Below are positions 44,144-52,922 of a stretch of 64,000 nucleotides of DNA, in pieces; positions within the stretch are counted from its first letter, which is position 1; every line of letters starts with the position of its first letter. The position numbers and the translations under genes were made by a program. The DNA comes from DAMBHY01 sp032068765 (GTDB lineage: Bacteria; Bacteroidota; Bacteroidia; Bacteroidales; Dysgonomonadaceae), in NCBI GenBank assembly GCA_032068765.1, contig DAMBHY010000002.1:124001-188000 (forward strand), in the 5' to 3' direction. Below the pieces are notes generated by a model that was given only the letters and a program-made list of their open reading frames with translations, made no database searches and was not told the origin of the DNA.

Positions 44144-44734
44144 TTATTTTCCTCCAAAATTAAAGATAATTGGTATTGCTGCTGGGGATTTAATCGGAGT
44201 ATTTCCTACCATTACTTTAGGCCAAATGTTTACTTTTACAGTTGTTGGGCTTGGCGTAATGCCAAGGAAAGCGTTGACGGTGCTTGCAACTTTTGGTTGA
44301 GAATATCTGTCCATCAGATTTTTTAAATCAACTGTCATATTCAGAGGCACAATTTGAGATTGTCCCGGTTCAATTCGGATGGGGATATCCATTTTACCTT
44401 GAGTAAATTCCAAATCATTTATAATCACCGAATAATCCAAAGAGTTTAAAAATGCTGCGTTTTGATTCGGATTTTTAACGTCCATGTTCAATGAAAAACT
44501 CAAAGGAATGTTTTGAAATCCACCACCACCAGAAAGTATGGTCGCGATAGAGGCCAGTTTTGCAGCAGGAATTGTTCCGCCATTTCCAAGGTTAATGCCA
44601 GCAATTTGTAGATTGCTGATGGAGTTGTAGTTATATTCGCATTGCGACAAATTGTATGCGCCACCTATTTGTTTGAGTACGTCACATCCGCTCAAAGCGA
44701 ATACCAGAGCAAAGCATAAAAAGATTTTTTTCAT
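44144..44734 (-). CDS. Lipoprotein with an LEA14/WHy-like beta domain
   Basis: 196 residues from the ATG at 44734; seven further codons upstream are open but spoil the signal. MKKIFLCFALVFALSGC is a lipoprotein signal. The mature part (ISNLQIAGINLG, PLSFSLNMDVKNPNQNAAFLNSLDYSVIINDLEFTQGKMDIPIRIEPGQSQIVPLNMTVDL) has the NPN turn and strand order of LEA type 2/water-stress (WHy) domains. The function of bacterial members is unclear. It lies 22 bases behind the Smr-domain gene and just ahead of argR. Confidence 0.75.
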   Translation of the reverse strand: MKKIFLCFALVFALSGCDVLKQIGGAYNLSQCEYNYNSISNLQIAGINLGNGGTIPAAKLASIATILSGGGGFQNIPLSFSLNMDVKNPNQNAAFLNSLDYSVIINDLEFTQGKMDIPIRIEPGQSQIVPLNMTVDLKNLMDRYSQPKVASTVNAFLGITPSPTTVKVNIWPKVMVGNTPIKSPAAIPIIFNFGGK

Positions 44735-44756
44735 ATTTCGTTGTTTTTTGTTCAAC

Positions 44757-45809
44757 TTATTTGATAATTACCATAGTTGCTCCATATCCATACTGTTGAA
44801 AAGAAGCGTCTTGGGTGATAACTTTGGGATATTTTTTTTTCAATAATTTCATCAGTTCGCTTTTCAATACGCCGTTTCCTTTTCCATGAATAAAAACGAT
44901 TTTCTGATTTTTTTGATTCACATATTTATTCATGGTTTCTTCTACTTTCTGTAGTTGAAGTGCCAACATGTCAGCATTTTCAAGACCTATTGTAGAATCT
45001 ATTAATTCGTGGATATGTAAATCAACTTCTATGACAGCACTCTTTTCTTTTGGATTAATTTTGGAAATTCTCGGTCTTTGGTTGGATTTAGCTTTTTCAA
45101 GCATTGCTTTCTCTATATCACCTGCCGAAATAAGTATTTCCTTTTGCGGAATATCGTTTTTCGTAATATAGTAAACTAGCGCGTTTTCATCAAAATAATC
45201 ATTCTCCTGAAAAGAATGCAATTTGTAGAATTTTACCGTATCTATACGAAGTTCAACAGACTGACTATTCTTGAAATTGAATGATTTTGCGCGTTTAAAC
45301 GCTATAAATTGCACACAAATTTTCTCGATTTCATTAAAAATAGTTTTATCAAATTCTTCCAAAAACATTTTTGTGTTTGGTTCAATCAAGCCATTATATC
45401 TGCTTTTCCACGAATTATTTTCGCGGCTCATATAGTTGAGATAGAGATAATAATTGCTGTCGTTTACAAAATAACATTCGTAGGACAGATTTTTATAATC
45501 TATCGGAAGATAAACCAAGCATGTCGTAATTTTTTCTCCTTCCGGTGTTTCGATTACTTCATCTTTAGTCTTTGTAATTTCTAAATCTATTGGAGGATTT
45601 TCGTTTTTGTATTTTTTGGAATTATTTTTCTGGTTTTTATTATTGGATGATGCAGGTTCTACAACCACACATTCGCTCACCATCACAGGTACATCAAATC
45701 CAGTTTCGTCTTCCACAATCGCAATGTGCTTATTCTGAAAACCTTTCACTTTTCCGCCGCCTATAGTATTTAAAAAACGTATTCTATCTCCAATCTGTAA
45801 ATTTGCCAT
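44757..45809 (-). CDS. Protein with DUF2027 region and C-terminal Smr domain
   Basis: 350 residues. The N terminus (IGDRIRFLNTIGGGKVKGFQNKHIAIVEDETGFDVPV) is a small beta domain as found in DUF2027 proteins of Bacteroidota. A middle beta domain of about 170 residues follows. The last 85 residues form an Smr domain: VDLHIHELID, KIVFIHGKGNGVLKSELMKLL and YGYGATMVIIK. Smr domains, also found at the C terminus of MutS2, are nucleic-acid endonucleases of collided ribosomes or branched DNA. Catalysis here is plausible because HGKGNG is intact, but the target is unknown. It is the first gene of the minus-strand run, divergent from queA. Confidence 0.88.
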   Translation of the reverse strand: MANLQIGDRIRFLNTIGGGKVKGFQNKHIAIVEDETGFDVPVMVSECVVVEPASSNNKNQKNNSKKYKNENPPIDLEITKTKDEVIETPEGEKITTCLVYLPIDYKNLSYECYFVNDSNYYLYLNYMSRENNSWKSRYNGLIEPNTKMFLEEFDKTIFNEIEKICVQFIAFKRAKSFNFKNSQSVELRIDTVKFYKLHSFQENDYFDENALVYYITKNDIPQKEILISAGDIEKAMLEKAKSNQRPRISKINPKEKSAVIEVDLHIHELIDSTIGLENADMLALQLQKVEETMNKYVNQKNQKIVFIHGKGNGVLKSELMKLLKKKYPKVITQDASFQQYGYGATMVIIK

Positions 45810-45850
45810 GCAATGAATCTTAAAATTTTTGTCGTAAGTGCAAAGATGAC

Positions 45851-45858
45851 TAATTTTG
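45851..45858 (+). promoter_or_regulatory. -7 box of the queA-lpx run
   Basis: TAATTTTG, fitting TAnnTTTG, 51 bases ahead of queA in the divergent intergenic region. Confidence 0.45.
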
Positions 45859-45909
45859 TTGGAAATTCCATTTTATTTAAGAAAAAATAGAATTGACAAA
45901 CGCTAAAAA

Positions 45910-47136
45910 ATGAAAAAAACAGATATTAAAAATCTGCATATTTCCGATTATTTTTACGATCTTCCTGAAGTGAGAATTGCCAAATATCCATTAGCTAAAA
46001 GGGATGAGTCAAAGTTGTTGATTTATTCAGATAATCAGATATTTGATAGTAAATTTAAAGATATTGATAAGGCTATTCCGGAAGGAAGTTTACTCATTTA
46101 TAACAATACCAAAGTTATTCATGCCCGTTTGTTGTTCAAAAAAGACACTGGGGCGAATATTGAAATCTTTTGTCTATCGCCGCATCAACCTGCCGATTAT
46201 GCAGAAAATTTTCAACAAAATAAAGATTGTACTTGGACGTGTTTGGTTGGGAATGCCAAACGATGGCATGATGAAGTGCTTACTTTGGAAGTTTCTGACT
46301 GCGCAAGTTCTTTTCATCTTTTTGCAAAAAAGATAGAAAAAGTTGGTCAGGAATTTGTAGTTCATTTCAGCTGGGATAATTCTGCTTTTACTTTTTCTGA
46401 AGTAATAGAAATGGCTGGAAATCTTCCTATTCCACCATACCTCAATCGTGAAACAGAAGAAAGTGATAATCAGACCTACCAAACAGTTTATTCCAAAATA
46501 GAAGGTTCCGTAGCGGCACCAACTGCCGGTTTGCATTTTACGGAAGATGTTTTTAAAAGTTTAGATAAGAAAAAAATTTCATTTAGTGAAGTCACGTTGC
46601 ACGTGGGTGCCGGAACGTTCCGTCCGGTAAAATCGGAATCTATCGGTGAACATGAGATGCACACTGAGTTTATTACCATTTCGCGGGAAACAATCAATTC
46701 TTTGCTTCAAAATAAAGGCAAATTGATTGTGGTTGGCACAACTTCTATGCGTACGATAGAAAGTCTATACGAAATCGGGAGGAAGATTATTGAAAATCCC
46801 CAAATATCACCTGAAAATTTAGCAGTAAAACAATGGGATCCGTATGATTTTGACATAGTATACGATTCTAAATTGGTATTAGAAGCTATTCTGAAATATC
46901 TAGATAATCATCAACTTAATTCATTGACAACTTCTACACAAATAATGATAGCTCCCGGCTACAAATTCAAATTTGCCGATGGACTAATCACTAATTTTCA
47001 TCAACCACAGAGTACATTATTACTTTTGATCTCCGCTTTCGTTGGAGGTAATTGGAGAAAGGTATATAATCATGCATTGCAAAATGACTATAGATTTCTT
47101 AGTTATGGCGATGCTTCATTATTATGGATTCATTGA
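45910..47136 (+). CDS. queA: S-adenosylmethionine:tRNA ribosyltransferase-isomerase
   Basis: 408-residue QueA, which transfers the ribosyl part of SAM to preQ1-modified tRNA to make epoxyqueuosine in tRNAs for Asp, Asn, His and Tyr. Motifs include LPEVRIAKYPLAKRDESKLL, SVAAPTAGLHFT, VTLHVGAGTFRPV and NFHQPQSTLLLLISAFVG. The length is longer than E. coli QueA (about 356), as is common in this phylum. No other queuosine gene is nearby. It begins a plus-strand series with lpxD 68 bases downstream. Confidence 0.95.
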   Translation: MKKTDIKNLHISDYFYDLPEVRIAKYPLAKRDESKLLIYSDNQIFDSKFKDIDKAIPEGSLLIYNNTKVIHARLLFKKDTGANIEIFCLSPHQPADYAENFQQNKDCTWTCLVGNAKRWHDEVLTLEVSDCASSFHLFAKKIEKVGQEFVVHFSWDNSAFTFSEVIEMAGNLPIPPYLNRETEESDNQTYQTVYSKIEGSVAAPTAGLHFTEDVFKSLDKKKISFSEVTLHVGAGTFRPVKSESIGEHEMHTEFITISRETINSLLQNKGKLIVVGTTSMRTIESLYEIGRKIIENPQISPENLAVKQWDPYDFDIVYDSKLVLEAILKYLDNHQLNSLTTSTQIMIAPGYKFKFADGLITNFHQPQSTLLLLISAFVGGNWRKVYNHALQNDYRFLSYGDASLLWIH

Positions 47137-47204
47137 TTTTGGAATTCTATAAATCAATTTTTATTTGTTTATTTGTAAAATTATTTCATTAATAAAGTCA
47201 CTAA

Positions 47205-48236
47205 ATGACATTCACAGCACAACAAATTGCCGATTTTCTTAAAGGAGAAGTAGTCGGAAGTCCTGATATAAAAGTTCATTCATTTTCAAAAATCGAAGAA
47301 GGTAAACCTGGAACTTTAACTTTTCTCGCAAATCTGAAATATTCATCCTATCTCTACGAAACCGACGCGGATGTTGTTTTAGTGAACAGAGATTTCATTC
47401 CTACAAAAACTGTAAAAGCAACTCTTATAAAAGTAGACGACGCTTATTCTGCACTTGCTTCATTGATGCAGCTTGCAAATAGTTATTCAACAAAAAAAAC
47501 AGGAATACATGCGAATTCATTTATTTCCGAATCTGCTTCTCATGGTGATAATCTTTATCTCGGAGCTTTTTCTGTTATTGAAGATGACGCAACAATTGGT
47601 GACAACTGTTCCATTTATCCGCAGGTTTACATTGGCGAAAATGCGAAAATTGGCAACAATGTGATTATTTACGCAGGTGTAAAAATTTATAAAGATTGCG
47701 TCATTGGCGATAATTGTATCATTCATTCTGGAGTTGTAATCGGCGCTGATGGATTTGGATTTAGCCACGCTGCAGATGGATACCACAAAATTCCACAACT
47801 TGGAAATGTAATTATTGAATCAGATGTGGAAATCGGAGCAAATACAACTATTGACAGAGCTGTGATGGGCTCAACTGTGATTAGAAAAGGGGTGAAACTT
47901 GATAATTTGATTCAGATTGCACACAACAGTGAAGTGGGTCAACATACCGTTATTGCAGCACAGACAGGTATCGCAGGGTCTACGAAAATAGGCGAAAATT
48001 GTGTGCTTGCGGGGCAAGTAGGAATTGGAGGACACATCAAAATTGCTGACAACGTTAAAATCGGTGCACAATCAGGGATAATCAGCAATATTCCAGAAGG
48101 TTCAGAACTCATGGGTTCGCCTGCATATCCGGTCAAATCCTTCTTCAAAACAAGCATCATTCTTCCAAAACTTTCTGATTTATACAAACAGATTAATTCT
48201 TTACAAAGAGAAATAAACGAGTTGAAAAAACAATAA
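47205..48236 (+). CDS. lpxD: UDP-3-O-(3-hydroxyacyl)glucosamine N-acyltransferase
   Basis: 343-residue LpxD, which adds the N-linked hydroxyacyl chain to UDP-3-O-acylglucosamine, the third step of lipid A synthesis. The N-terminal uridine-binding domain (MTFTAQQIADFLKGEVVGSPD) is followed by hexapeptide repeats of a left-handed beta helix (IGDNCSIYPQVYIGENAKIGNN...), the catalytic histidine region GFGFSHAADGYHKIPQLG and a C-terminal coiled helix (LYKQINSLQREINELKKQ). It is followed by lpxC-fabZ and lpxA, the usual Bacteroidota order. Confidence 0.97.
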   Translation: MTFTAQQIADFLKGEVVGSPDIKVHSFSKIEEGKPGTLTFLANLKYSSYLYETDADVVLVNRDFIPTKTVKATLIKVDDAYSALASLMQLANSYSTKKTGIHANSFISESASHGDNLYLGAFSVIEDDATIGDNCSIYPQVYIGENAKIGNNVIIYAGVKIYKDCVIGDNCIIHSGVVIGADGFGFSHAADGYHKIPQLGNVIIESDVEIGANTTIDRAVMGSTVIRKGVKLDNLIQIAHNSEVGQHTVIAAQTGIAGSTKIGENCVLAGQVGIGGHIKIADNVKIGAQSGIISNIPEGSELMGSPAYPVKSFFKTSIILPKLSDLYKQINSLQREINELKKQ

Positions 48237-48356
48237 TTTTATTGTTTTTATCCTACGTAATGTTGTCTTAAATTGCGTTATTATTTTAGTTTATAGAGAA
48301 TTGATTGTATATTTGTTAGAAATTTTGATTTTTATTTAAACATAAAATATTATTTA

Positions 48357-49739
48357 GTGAAACAAAGAACACTTCAAAATAGCTTTACCCTCAAAGGTCG
48401 TGGTTTGCATACAGGATTGGATATTGAAGTAACGTTCAAACCCGCTCCCGTGGATCATGGATACAAAATTAAACGTATCGATTTGCCCGAACAACCTATA
48501 ATTGAAGCATTTGCAGATAATGTAGTTGCTACGCAACGCGGAACGGTTCTGGGTAAAAACGATGTCACAGTAAGTACTGTTGAACACGCGCTTTCTGCAC
48601 TTTATGCATTGAATATTGACAATTGTCTTATTGAAATCAATGCTTGCGAGTTTCCCATACTTGATGGAAGTGCGATAGAGTATGCCAACGGAATAATTAA
48701 TGCAGGTTACATAGAGCAAGAAAGAGATAAGGATTATTATATTGTTCGCAATAAAATAGAGGTATATGACGAAACTACCGGTTCAAAAATAACCATCCTT
48801 CCCGATACTGAATTCAGCATTCATTCTTTCATTGAATTCGATTCAAAATACATTCCAAATCAATCAGCTTTGATTGAATCGATGGACAGTTTTTTGACTC
48901 AAATTGCACCTGCGCGCACATTTGTATTCGTTAGAGAAGTTCAGAAACTACGTCAGGCAGGTCTTATAAAAGGTGGAAATCTCGACAACGCAATTGTGAT
49001 TTACGAAAAGCAATTGTCTCAGGATGAACTTAATGATATTGCTGATGAAATTGGAGTAGAACGTCGTGATGCTACCAAATTGGGTTACCTCAACAACCGC
49101 GCAATACAATTTCCAAACGAACCGGCACGTCACAAAATTCTTGATTTGATTGGTGATTTAGCGTTGATTGGAAAACCCATCAAAGGACGTGTTATCGCTA
49201 CAAAACCAGGTCATGGTATAAATAATAAAATGGCACGTCTGATTCGTAAAGATATCAAATTGAATGAAGTGCAGCCTCCTATATATTCTGCATCAGATGA
49301 ACCTTTGATGGATATCAATAAAATCAGAAGTATTCTTCCTCACAGATATCCATTTCTGCTGGTAGATAAGGTTGTTAAAAAAACAGAAAGATACATCGTT
49401 GCTGTAAAAAATATAACCAATAATGAACCGTATTTTGTAGGGCATTTTCCTGAAGAACCAGTTATGCCGGGTGTTCTACAGATTGAAGCGATGGCACAAG
49501 TTGGCGGTATATTTGTACTTTCTGATTTGGATGAGCCTGAAAGATATTCTACCTATTTTATGAAAATTGACGGAGTTAAATTTCGTCAGAAAGTAATTCC
49601 CGGTGATACACTATTAATAAGGGTTGAACTGCAATCAGATTTTAGAAGAGGAATCGCTTCCATGCGTGGATTGATTTTTGTTGGTGACACGGTTGTCTCA
49701 GAAGCAAATTTCACAGCTCAAATAGTAAAGAATAAATAA
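48357..49739 (+). CDS. lpxC/fabZ: Bifunctional LpxC deacetylase / FabZ dehydratase
   Basis: 460 residues from a GTG start at 48357. Residues 1-300 are LpxC, the zinc deacetylase that commits UDP-3-O-acyl-GlcNAc to lipid A, with the metal ligands in STVEHALSALYAL and HKILDLIGDLALIG. Residues about 315-460 are FabZ, the 3-hydroxyacyl-ACP dehydratase, with ILPHRYPFLLVDKV and GHFPEEPVMPGVLQIEAMAQ containing the catalytic His and Glu. The fusion is known in Bacteroidota and joins the branch point between lipid A and phospholipid synthesis. It lies 9 bases before lpxA. Confidence 0.98.
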   Translation: MKQRTLQNSFTLKGRGLHTGLDIEVTFKPAPVDHGYKIKRIDLPEQPIIEAFADNVVATQRGTVLGKNDVTVSTVEHALSALYALNIDNCLIEINACEFPILDGSAIEYANGIINAGYIEQERDKDYYIVRNKIEVYDETTGSKITILPDTEFSIHSFIEFDSKYIPNQSALIESMDSFLTQIAPARTFVFVREVQKLRQAGLIKGGNLDNAIVIYEKQLSQDELNDIADEIGVERRDATKLGYLNNRAIQFPNEPARHKILDLIGDLALIGKPIKGRVIATKPGHGINNKMARLIRKDIKLNEVQPPIYSASDEPLMDINKIRSILPHRYPFLLVDKVVKKTERYIVAVKNITNNEPYFVGHFPEEPVMPGVLQIEAMAQVGGIFVLSDLDEPERYSTYFMKIDGVKFRQKVIPGDTLLIRVELQSDFRRGIASMRGLIFVGDTVVSEANFTAQIVKNK

Positions 49740-49748
49740 TAAAATTTA

Positions 49749-50537
49749 ATGAACACCATATCTCCGCAGGCTTTCGTACATCCGGAAGCAATTTTAGGCG
49801 ACAATATAATTATTGAACCATTTGCTTATATTGACGAAAACGTTCATATTGCTGACAATTGCGTTATCAAAACGCAAGCATCAATACTTAATGGTGCACG
49901 CCTCGGTGCCAATTGTATAATACATCCACATGCCACTATTGCCGGAGTTCCACAAGATTTGAAATTCAAAGGTGAAAAAACTGTAGCGATTGTTGGCGAC
50001 AACACAACCGTTCGCGAATGTGCAACTATCAATCGCGGTACAGCTTCCCGAGGACATACAATTGTCGGTAAAAACTGTTTGCTAATGGCATATAGTCATG
50101 TGGCGCACGATTGTGTATTACAAGACAACATTATTCTTGGTAATGCAACTCAGTTAGCAGGTGAAGTTGAAATTGACAACTTTGCCATACTTAGTGCTGC
50201 TGTACTTGTTCACCAATTCTCGAAAATTGGAGCACATGTAATGATTCAAGGAGGATGCAAGGTGACCAAAGACATTCCACCTTTTGCGATGGCGGGAAGA
50301 GAACCTGTTACGTATGTGGGTTTAAATATTGTAGGTCTGAGAAGACGCGGTTTCACAAGCGAAAAGATAAATACCATTCAGGAACTATACAGAACGCTAT
50401 ATCAATCGGGATACAACACAACACAGGCTTTGGAAAGAATTGAAAGGGAATTACCTGATTCAGAAGAAAAAGCATATATTCTCGAATTCGTCCGAAGTTC
50501 AAGCCGTGGAGTGGTGAGAGGCTACATGGAGACATAA
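49749..50537 (+). CDS. lpxA: UDP-N-acetylglucosamine acyltransferase
   Basis: 262-residue LpxA, a trimeric left-handed beta-helix enzyme catalysing the first step of lipid A synthesis from UDP-GlcNAc and 3-hydroxyacyl-ACP. Hexapeptide repeats run from PQAFVHPEAILGDNIIIEPF to about residue 185. The catalytic histidine lies in NCLLMAYSHVAHDCVLQDN, and the C-terminal helical domain begins near VGLRRRGFTSEKI. Motifs and length are standard. It lies 5 bases ahead of aguA. Confidence 0.97.
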   Translation: MNTISPQAFVHPEAILGDNIIIEPFAYIDENVHIADNCVIKTQASILNGARLGANCIIHPHATIAGVPQDLKFKGEKTVAIVGDNTTVRECATINRGTASRGHTIVGKNCLLMAYSHVAHDCVLQDNIILGNATQLAGEVEIDNFAILSAAVLVHQFSKIGAHVMIQGGCKVTKDIPPFAMAGREPVTYVGLNIVGLRRRGFTSEKINTIQELYRTLYQSGYNTTQALERIERELPDSEEKAYILEFVRSSSRGVVRGYMET

Positions 50538-50542
50538 TTATC

Positions 50543-51574
50543 ATGTACAATCACCAGCATACCATATTTCCTCCAGAATGGCATCCACAAAGCGGTGTTC
50601 AACTGACATGGCCGCATTCAAATACCGACTGGTATACGATTTTGGATGAAGTAGTAGAATGTTATGTTTCTATTGCGAAAGAAGTGGTAAAAAGAGAAAA
50701 ACTACTGATTGTCTGTGCTGATGAAGATGAGGTATTGAAAAACTTTACCCAGGAAGAAAAAAGCAGAATTATCGCTATCCAACTAAAAAGCAACGATACT
50801 TGGGCACGTGATCATGGTGGGCTGTCTGTATGGAAAGACGATAAACCAACCATTCTTGATTTTAAATTTAACGCATGGGGACTCAAGTTTACCTCTAATC
50901 TCGATAATCAAATAACGAGTCAACTGTTTGAAAGAGAAATCTTTCAAACTGAAGTAGCGTATGAAAGTCACCTTAATTTTGTTTTGGAAGGAGGTTCTAT
51001 AGAATCGGATGGAAAAGGAACTATTCTAACAACTTCTGAATGTTTGACATCTCCCAATCGAAATCAACCTTTAACGTTGGAAGAAATTGGAAACTATCTA
51101 AAAAAAGCTTTTGGAGCAAATCGCATTCTCTTTTTGGATCACGGCTATTTGGCAGGTGATGACACTGACAACCATATTGATACGCTGGCGCGTTTTTGTG
51201 ATGAAGAAACCATCGCTTATGTGAAATGTGAAGATATAAACGACGAACATTTCTATGAGTTGAACAAGATGGAAAAGCAGTTGAAGTCGTTTGTTACAAC
51301 TGAAGGGAAACCCTATAAACTTGTTCCATTACCAATGGCAGATGCGGTGTATGATGATGGTTATCGATTGCCCGCAACTTACGCCAATTTCTTAATAATC
51401 AACGGTGCTGTTTTGATGCCATTTTATAATTCATCGAAAGATGAAGTGGCGAAAAGTATTCTACAAACAGCATTTCCAGACAGAGAAATCATTGGCATTG
51501 ACTGTTCACCGCTCATTAAGCAGCATGGTTCGCTCCATTGCGTTACAATGCAATTTCCACAAGGATTTTTGTAA
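50543..51574 (+). CDS. aguA: Agmatine deiminase
   Basis: 343 residues of the agmatine deiminase/peptidyl-arginine-deiminase fold. It converts agmatine to N-carbamoylputrescine and ammonia. Signatures: PPEWHPQSGVQLTWPHSNTDW, NDTWARDHGGLSVW (the acidic/His site), FVLEGGSIESDGKGTILTT, LDHGYLAGDDTDNHIDTLARF and the catalytic cysteine in QHGSLHCVTMQFP near the C terminus. The aguB enzyme for the next step follows, separated by a decayed YciI gene. Together they make putrescine. There is no adjacent arginine decarboxylase. Confidence 0.95.
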   Translation: MYNHQHTIFPPEWHPQSGVQLTWPHSNTDWYTILDEVVECYVSIAKEVVKREKLLIVCADEDEVLKNFTQEEKSRIIAIQLKSNDTWARDHGGLSVWKDDKPTILDFKFNAWGLKFTSNLDNQITSQLFEREIFQTEVAYESHLNFVLEGGSIESDGKGTILTTSECLTSPNRNQPLTLEEIGNYLKKAFGANRILFLDHGYLAGDDTDNHIDTLARFCDEETIAYVKCEDINDEHFYELNKMEKQLKSFVTTEGKPYKLVPLPMADAVYDDGYRLPATYANFLIINGAVLMPFYNSSKDEVAKSILQTAFPDREIIGIDCSPLIKQHGSLHCVTMQFPQGFL

Positions 51575-51594
51575 TACAAATATTATATAAAAAC

Positions 51595-51866
51595 ATGTTT
51601 ATAATTTCATTGACCTACAAAAAATATGAAATTGAACGATTGATTACTTCCAGAACATTTTATTCTTAGAAGAAAATCATAAAGCAAATCGGTTTATCTG
51701 TTTCCGTTCGAAAAAATCCACGTGTTAGAGGAATTACCCTCGCTATCAATTCCACTTTATGGAAAAACAATAAAGGAAAACCTTTGCATAAAACGTAGTG
51801 GCAGATTACCAAATTACAGAATTTATCCCAACTAAACACGATGAAAGGTTCTCGCCTTTCATTTAA
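51595..51866 (+). pseudogene. Decayed YciI-family gene between aguA and aguB
   Basis: Three fragments of a YciI-like protein lie in different frames and in the right order. MFIISLTYKKYEIERL starts at the ATG 51595 and soon hits TAG. NRFICF and VRKNPRVRGITL come from the middle in two other frames. VADYQITEFIPTKHDERF ends at TAA 51866. Intact relatives, recalled from memory, begin MFIISLTYKK and have a RKNPR.GGI core and a DYEIIEFIPTK end. At least two frameshifts and several stops have accumulated. YciI proteins are small ferredoxin-like enzymes of unclear role. Confidence 0.8.
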
Positions 51867-51879
51867 ATTTAAAAAGATT

Positions 51880-52755
51880 ATGAAAATAGGAATTATTCAA
51901 CAACACAATACCTCCGATATTCAGGATAATATCCATCGTTTGCAAAACAAAATTCGCAAAGTTGCGAAGGATGGTGCAGAATTAATTGTTTTGCAGGAAT
52001 TGCACAATGGTCTATATTTTTGTCAGACAGAAGAAACGAATATCTTCGATATGGCGGAAACCATTCCCGGTCCGAGCACTGAATTTTTTGGTAATTTGGC
52101 GAAAGAGTTGGGTATTGTAATCGTGCTTTCTTTGTTCGAAAAACGGGCAGCGGGATTGTATCACAATACGGCTGTAGTTTTGGAAAAAGACGGGTCAATT
52201 GCGGGGAAATACCGCAAGATGCACATTCCCGACGACCCTGCTTATTACGAAAAGTTTTATTTTACGCCTGGCGATTTGGGATTTCATCCCATCCAAACAT
52301 CTGTTGGAAAACTCGGCGTATTGGTTTGCTGGGATCAATGGTATCCCGAAGCTGCACGTCTGATGGCTTTGGCAGGCGCAGAAGTGTTGATTTATCCCAC
52401 GGCTATCGGTTATGAATCTTCAGATGAAGATGCGGAGAAAATTCGTCAACGCGAAGCGTGGATTACCGTTCAGCGAGGACATGCTGTTGCGAACGGAATT
52501 CCGGTCATCAGTGTGAACCGCACAGGTTATGAACCAGACCCTTCGGCACAAACAAACGGTATTACTTTTTGGGGAAGCAGTTTTGTGTGCGGTCCACAAG
52601 GTGAATTCCTATATCAGGCACCGATAGACGAAGAAGTGGAACAAGTTATCTCCATTGATAAATCACGTTGCGAAAACGTGCGACGCTGGTGGCCTTTCTT
52701 GCGTGACCGCCGCATTGATGAGTATGGCGAAATTACAAAAAGATTTAGAGATTAA
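51880..52755 (+). CDS. aguB: N-carbamoylputrescine amidase
   Basis: 291 residues from the ATG at 51880. I reject the in-frame ATG at 51841 because its 13 extra residues come from the end of the YciI remnant. This carbon-nitrogen hydrolase converts N-carbamoylputrescine to putrescine, CO2 and ammonia. The Glu-Lys-Cys triad is visible in VLQELHNGLYF, GKYRKMHIPDD and GVLVCWDQWYPEAARL. The stretch ETIPGPSTEFFGNLAKELG and the C-terminal RCENVRRWWPFLRDRRID are typical of the plant/bacterial AguB group. Cytosolic. Confidence 0.95.
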   Translation: MKIGIIQQHNTSDIQDNIHRLQNKIRKVAKDGAELIVLQELHNGLYFCQTEETNIFDMAETIPGPSTEFFGNLAKELGIVIVLSLFEKRAAGLYHNTAVVLEKDGSIAGKYRKMHIPDDPAYYEKFYFTPGDLGFHPIQTSVGKLGVLVCWDQWYPEAARLMALAGAEVLIYPTAIGYESSDEDAEKIRQREAWITVQRGHAVANGIPVISVNRTGYEPDPSAQTNGITFWGSSFVCGPQGEFLYQAPIDEEVEQVISIDKSRCENVRRWWPFLRDRRIDEYGEITKRFRD

Positions 52756-52769
52756 GAGTATATACAAAG

Positions 52770-52797
52770 AAGGGTGATAAGTTTTATCATCCTTTTT
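52770..52797 (+). terminator. Terminator behind aguB
   Basis: AAGGGTGATAA / TTATCATCCTT hairpin followed by TTTAC. Confidence 0.85.
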
Positions 52798-52874
52798 ACT
52801 TTAAAAAAACGAACATTACATTCTGCTACACGTTTGCAAATACAATAAATTTTTTCAACCAATTTAAACAAATA

Positions 52875-52898
52875 CGCCCGCCAAAAATAAGGCGGGCG
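52875..52898 (-). terminator. GC-rich terminator behind the tricorn-like protease gene
   Basis: CGCCCGCC / GGCGGGCG, a perfect 8-bp GC-only stem with loop AAAAATAA, in otherwise AT-rich sequence, 25 bases after the minus-strand stop. Confidence 0.85.
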
Positions 52899-52922
52899 CA
52901 ATAAATATTCAATCAGATAACA

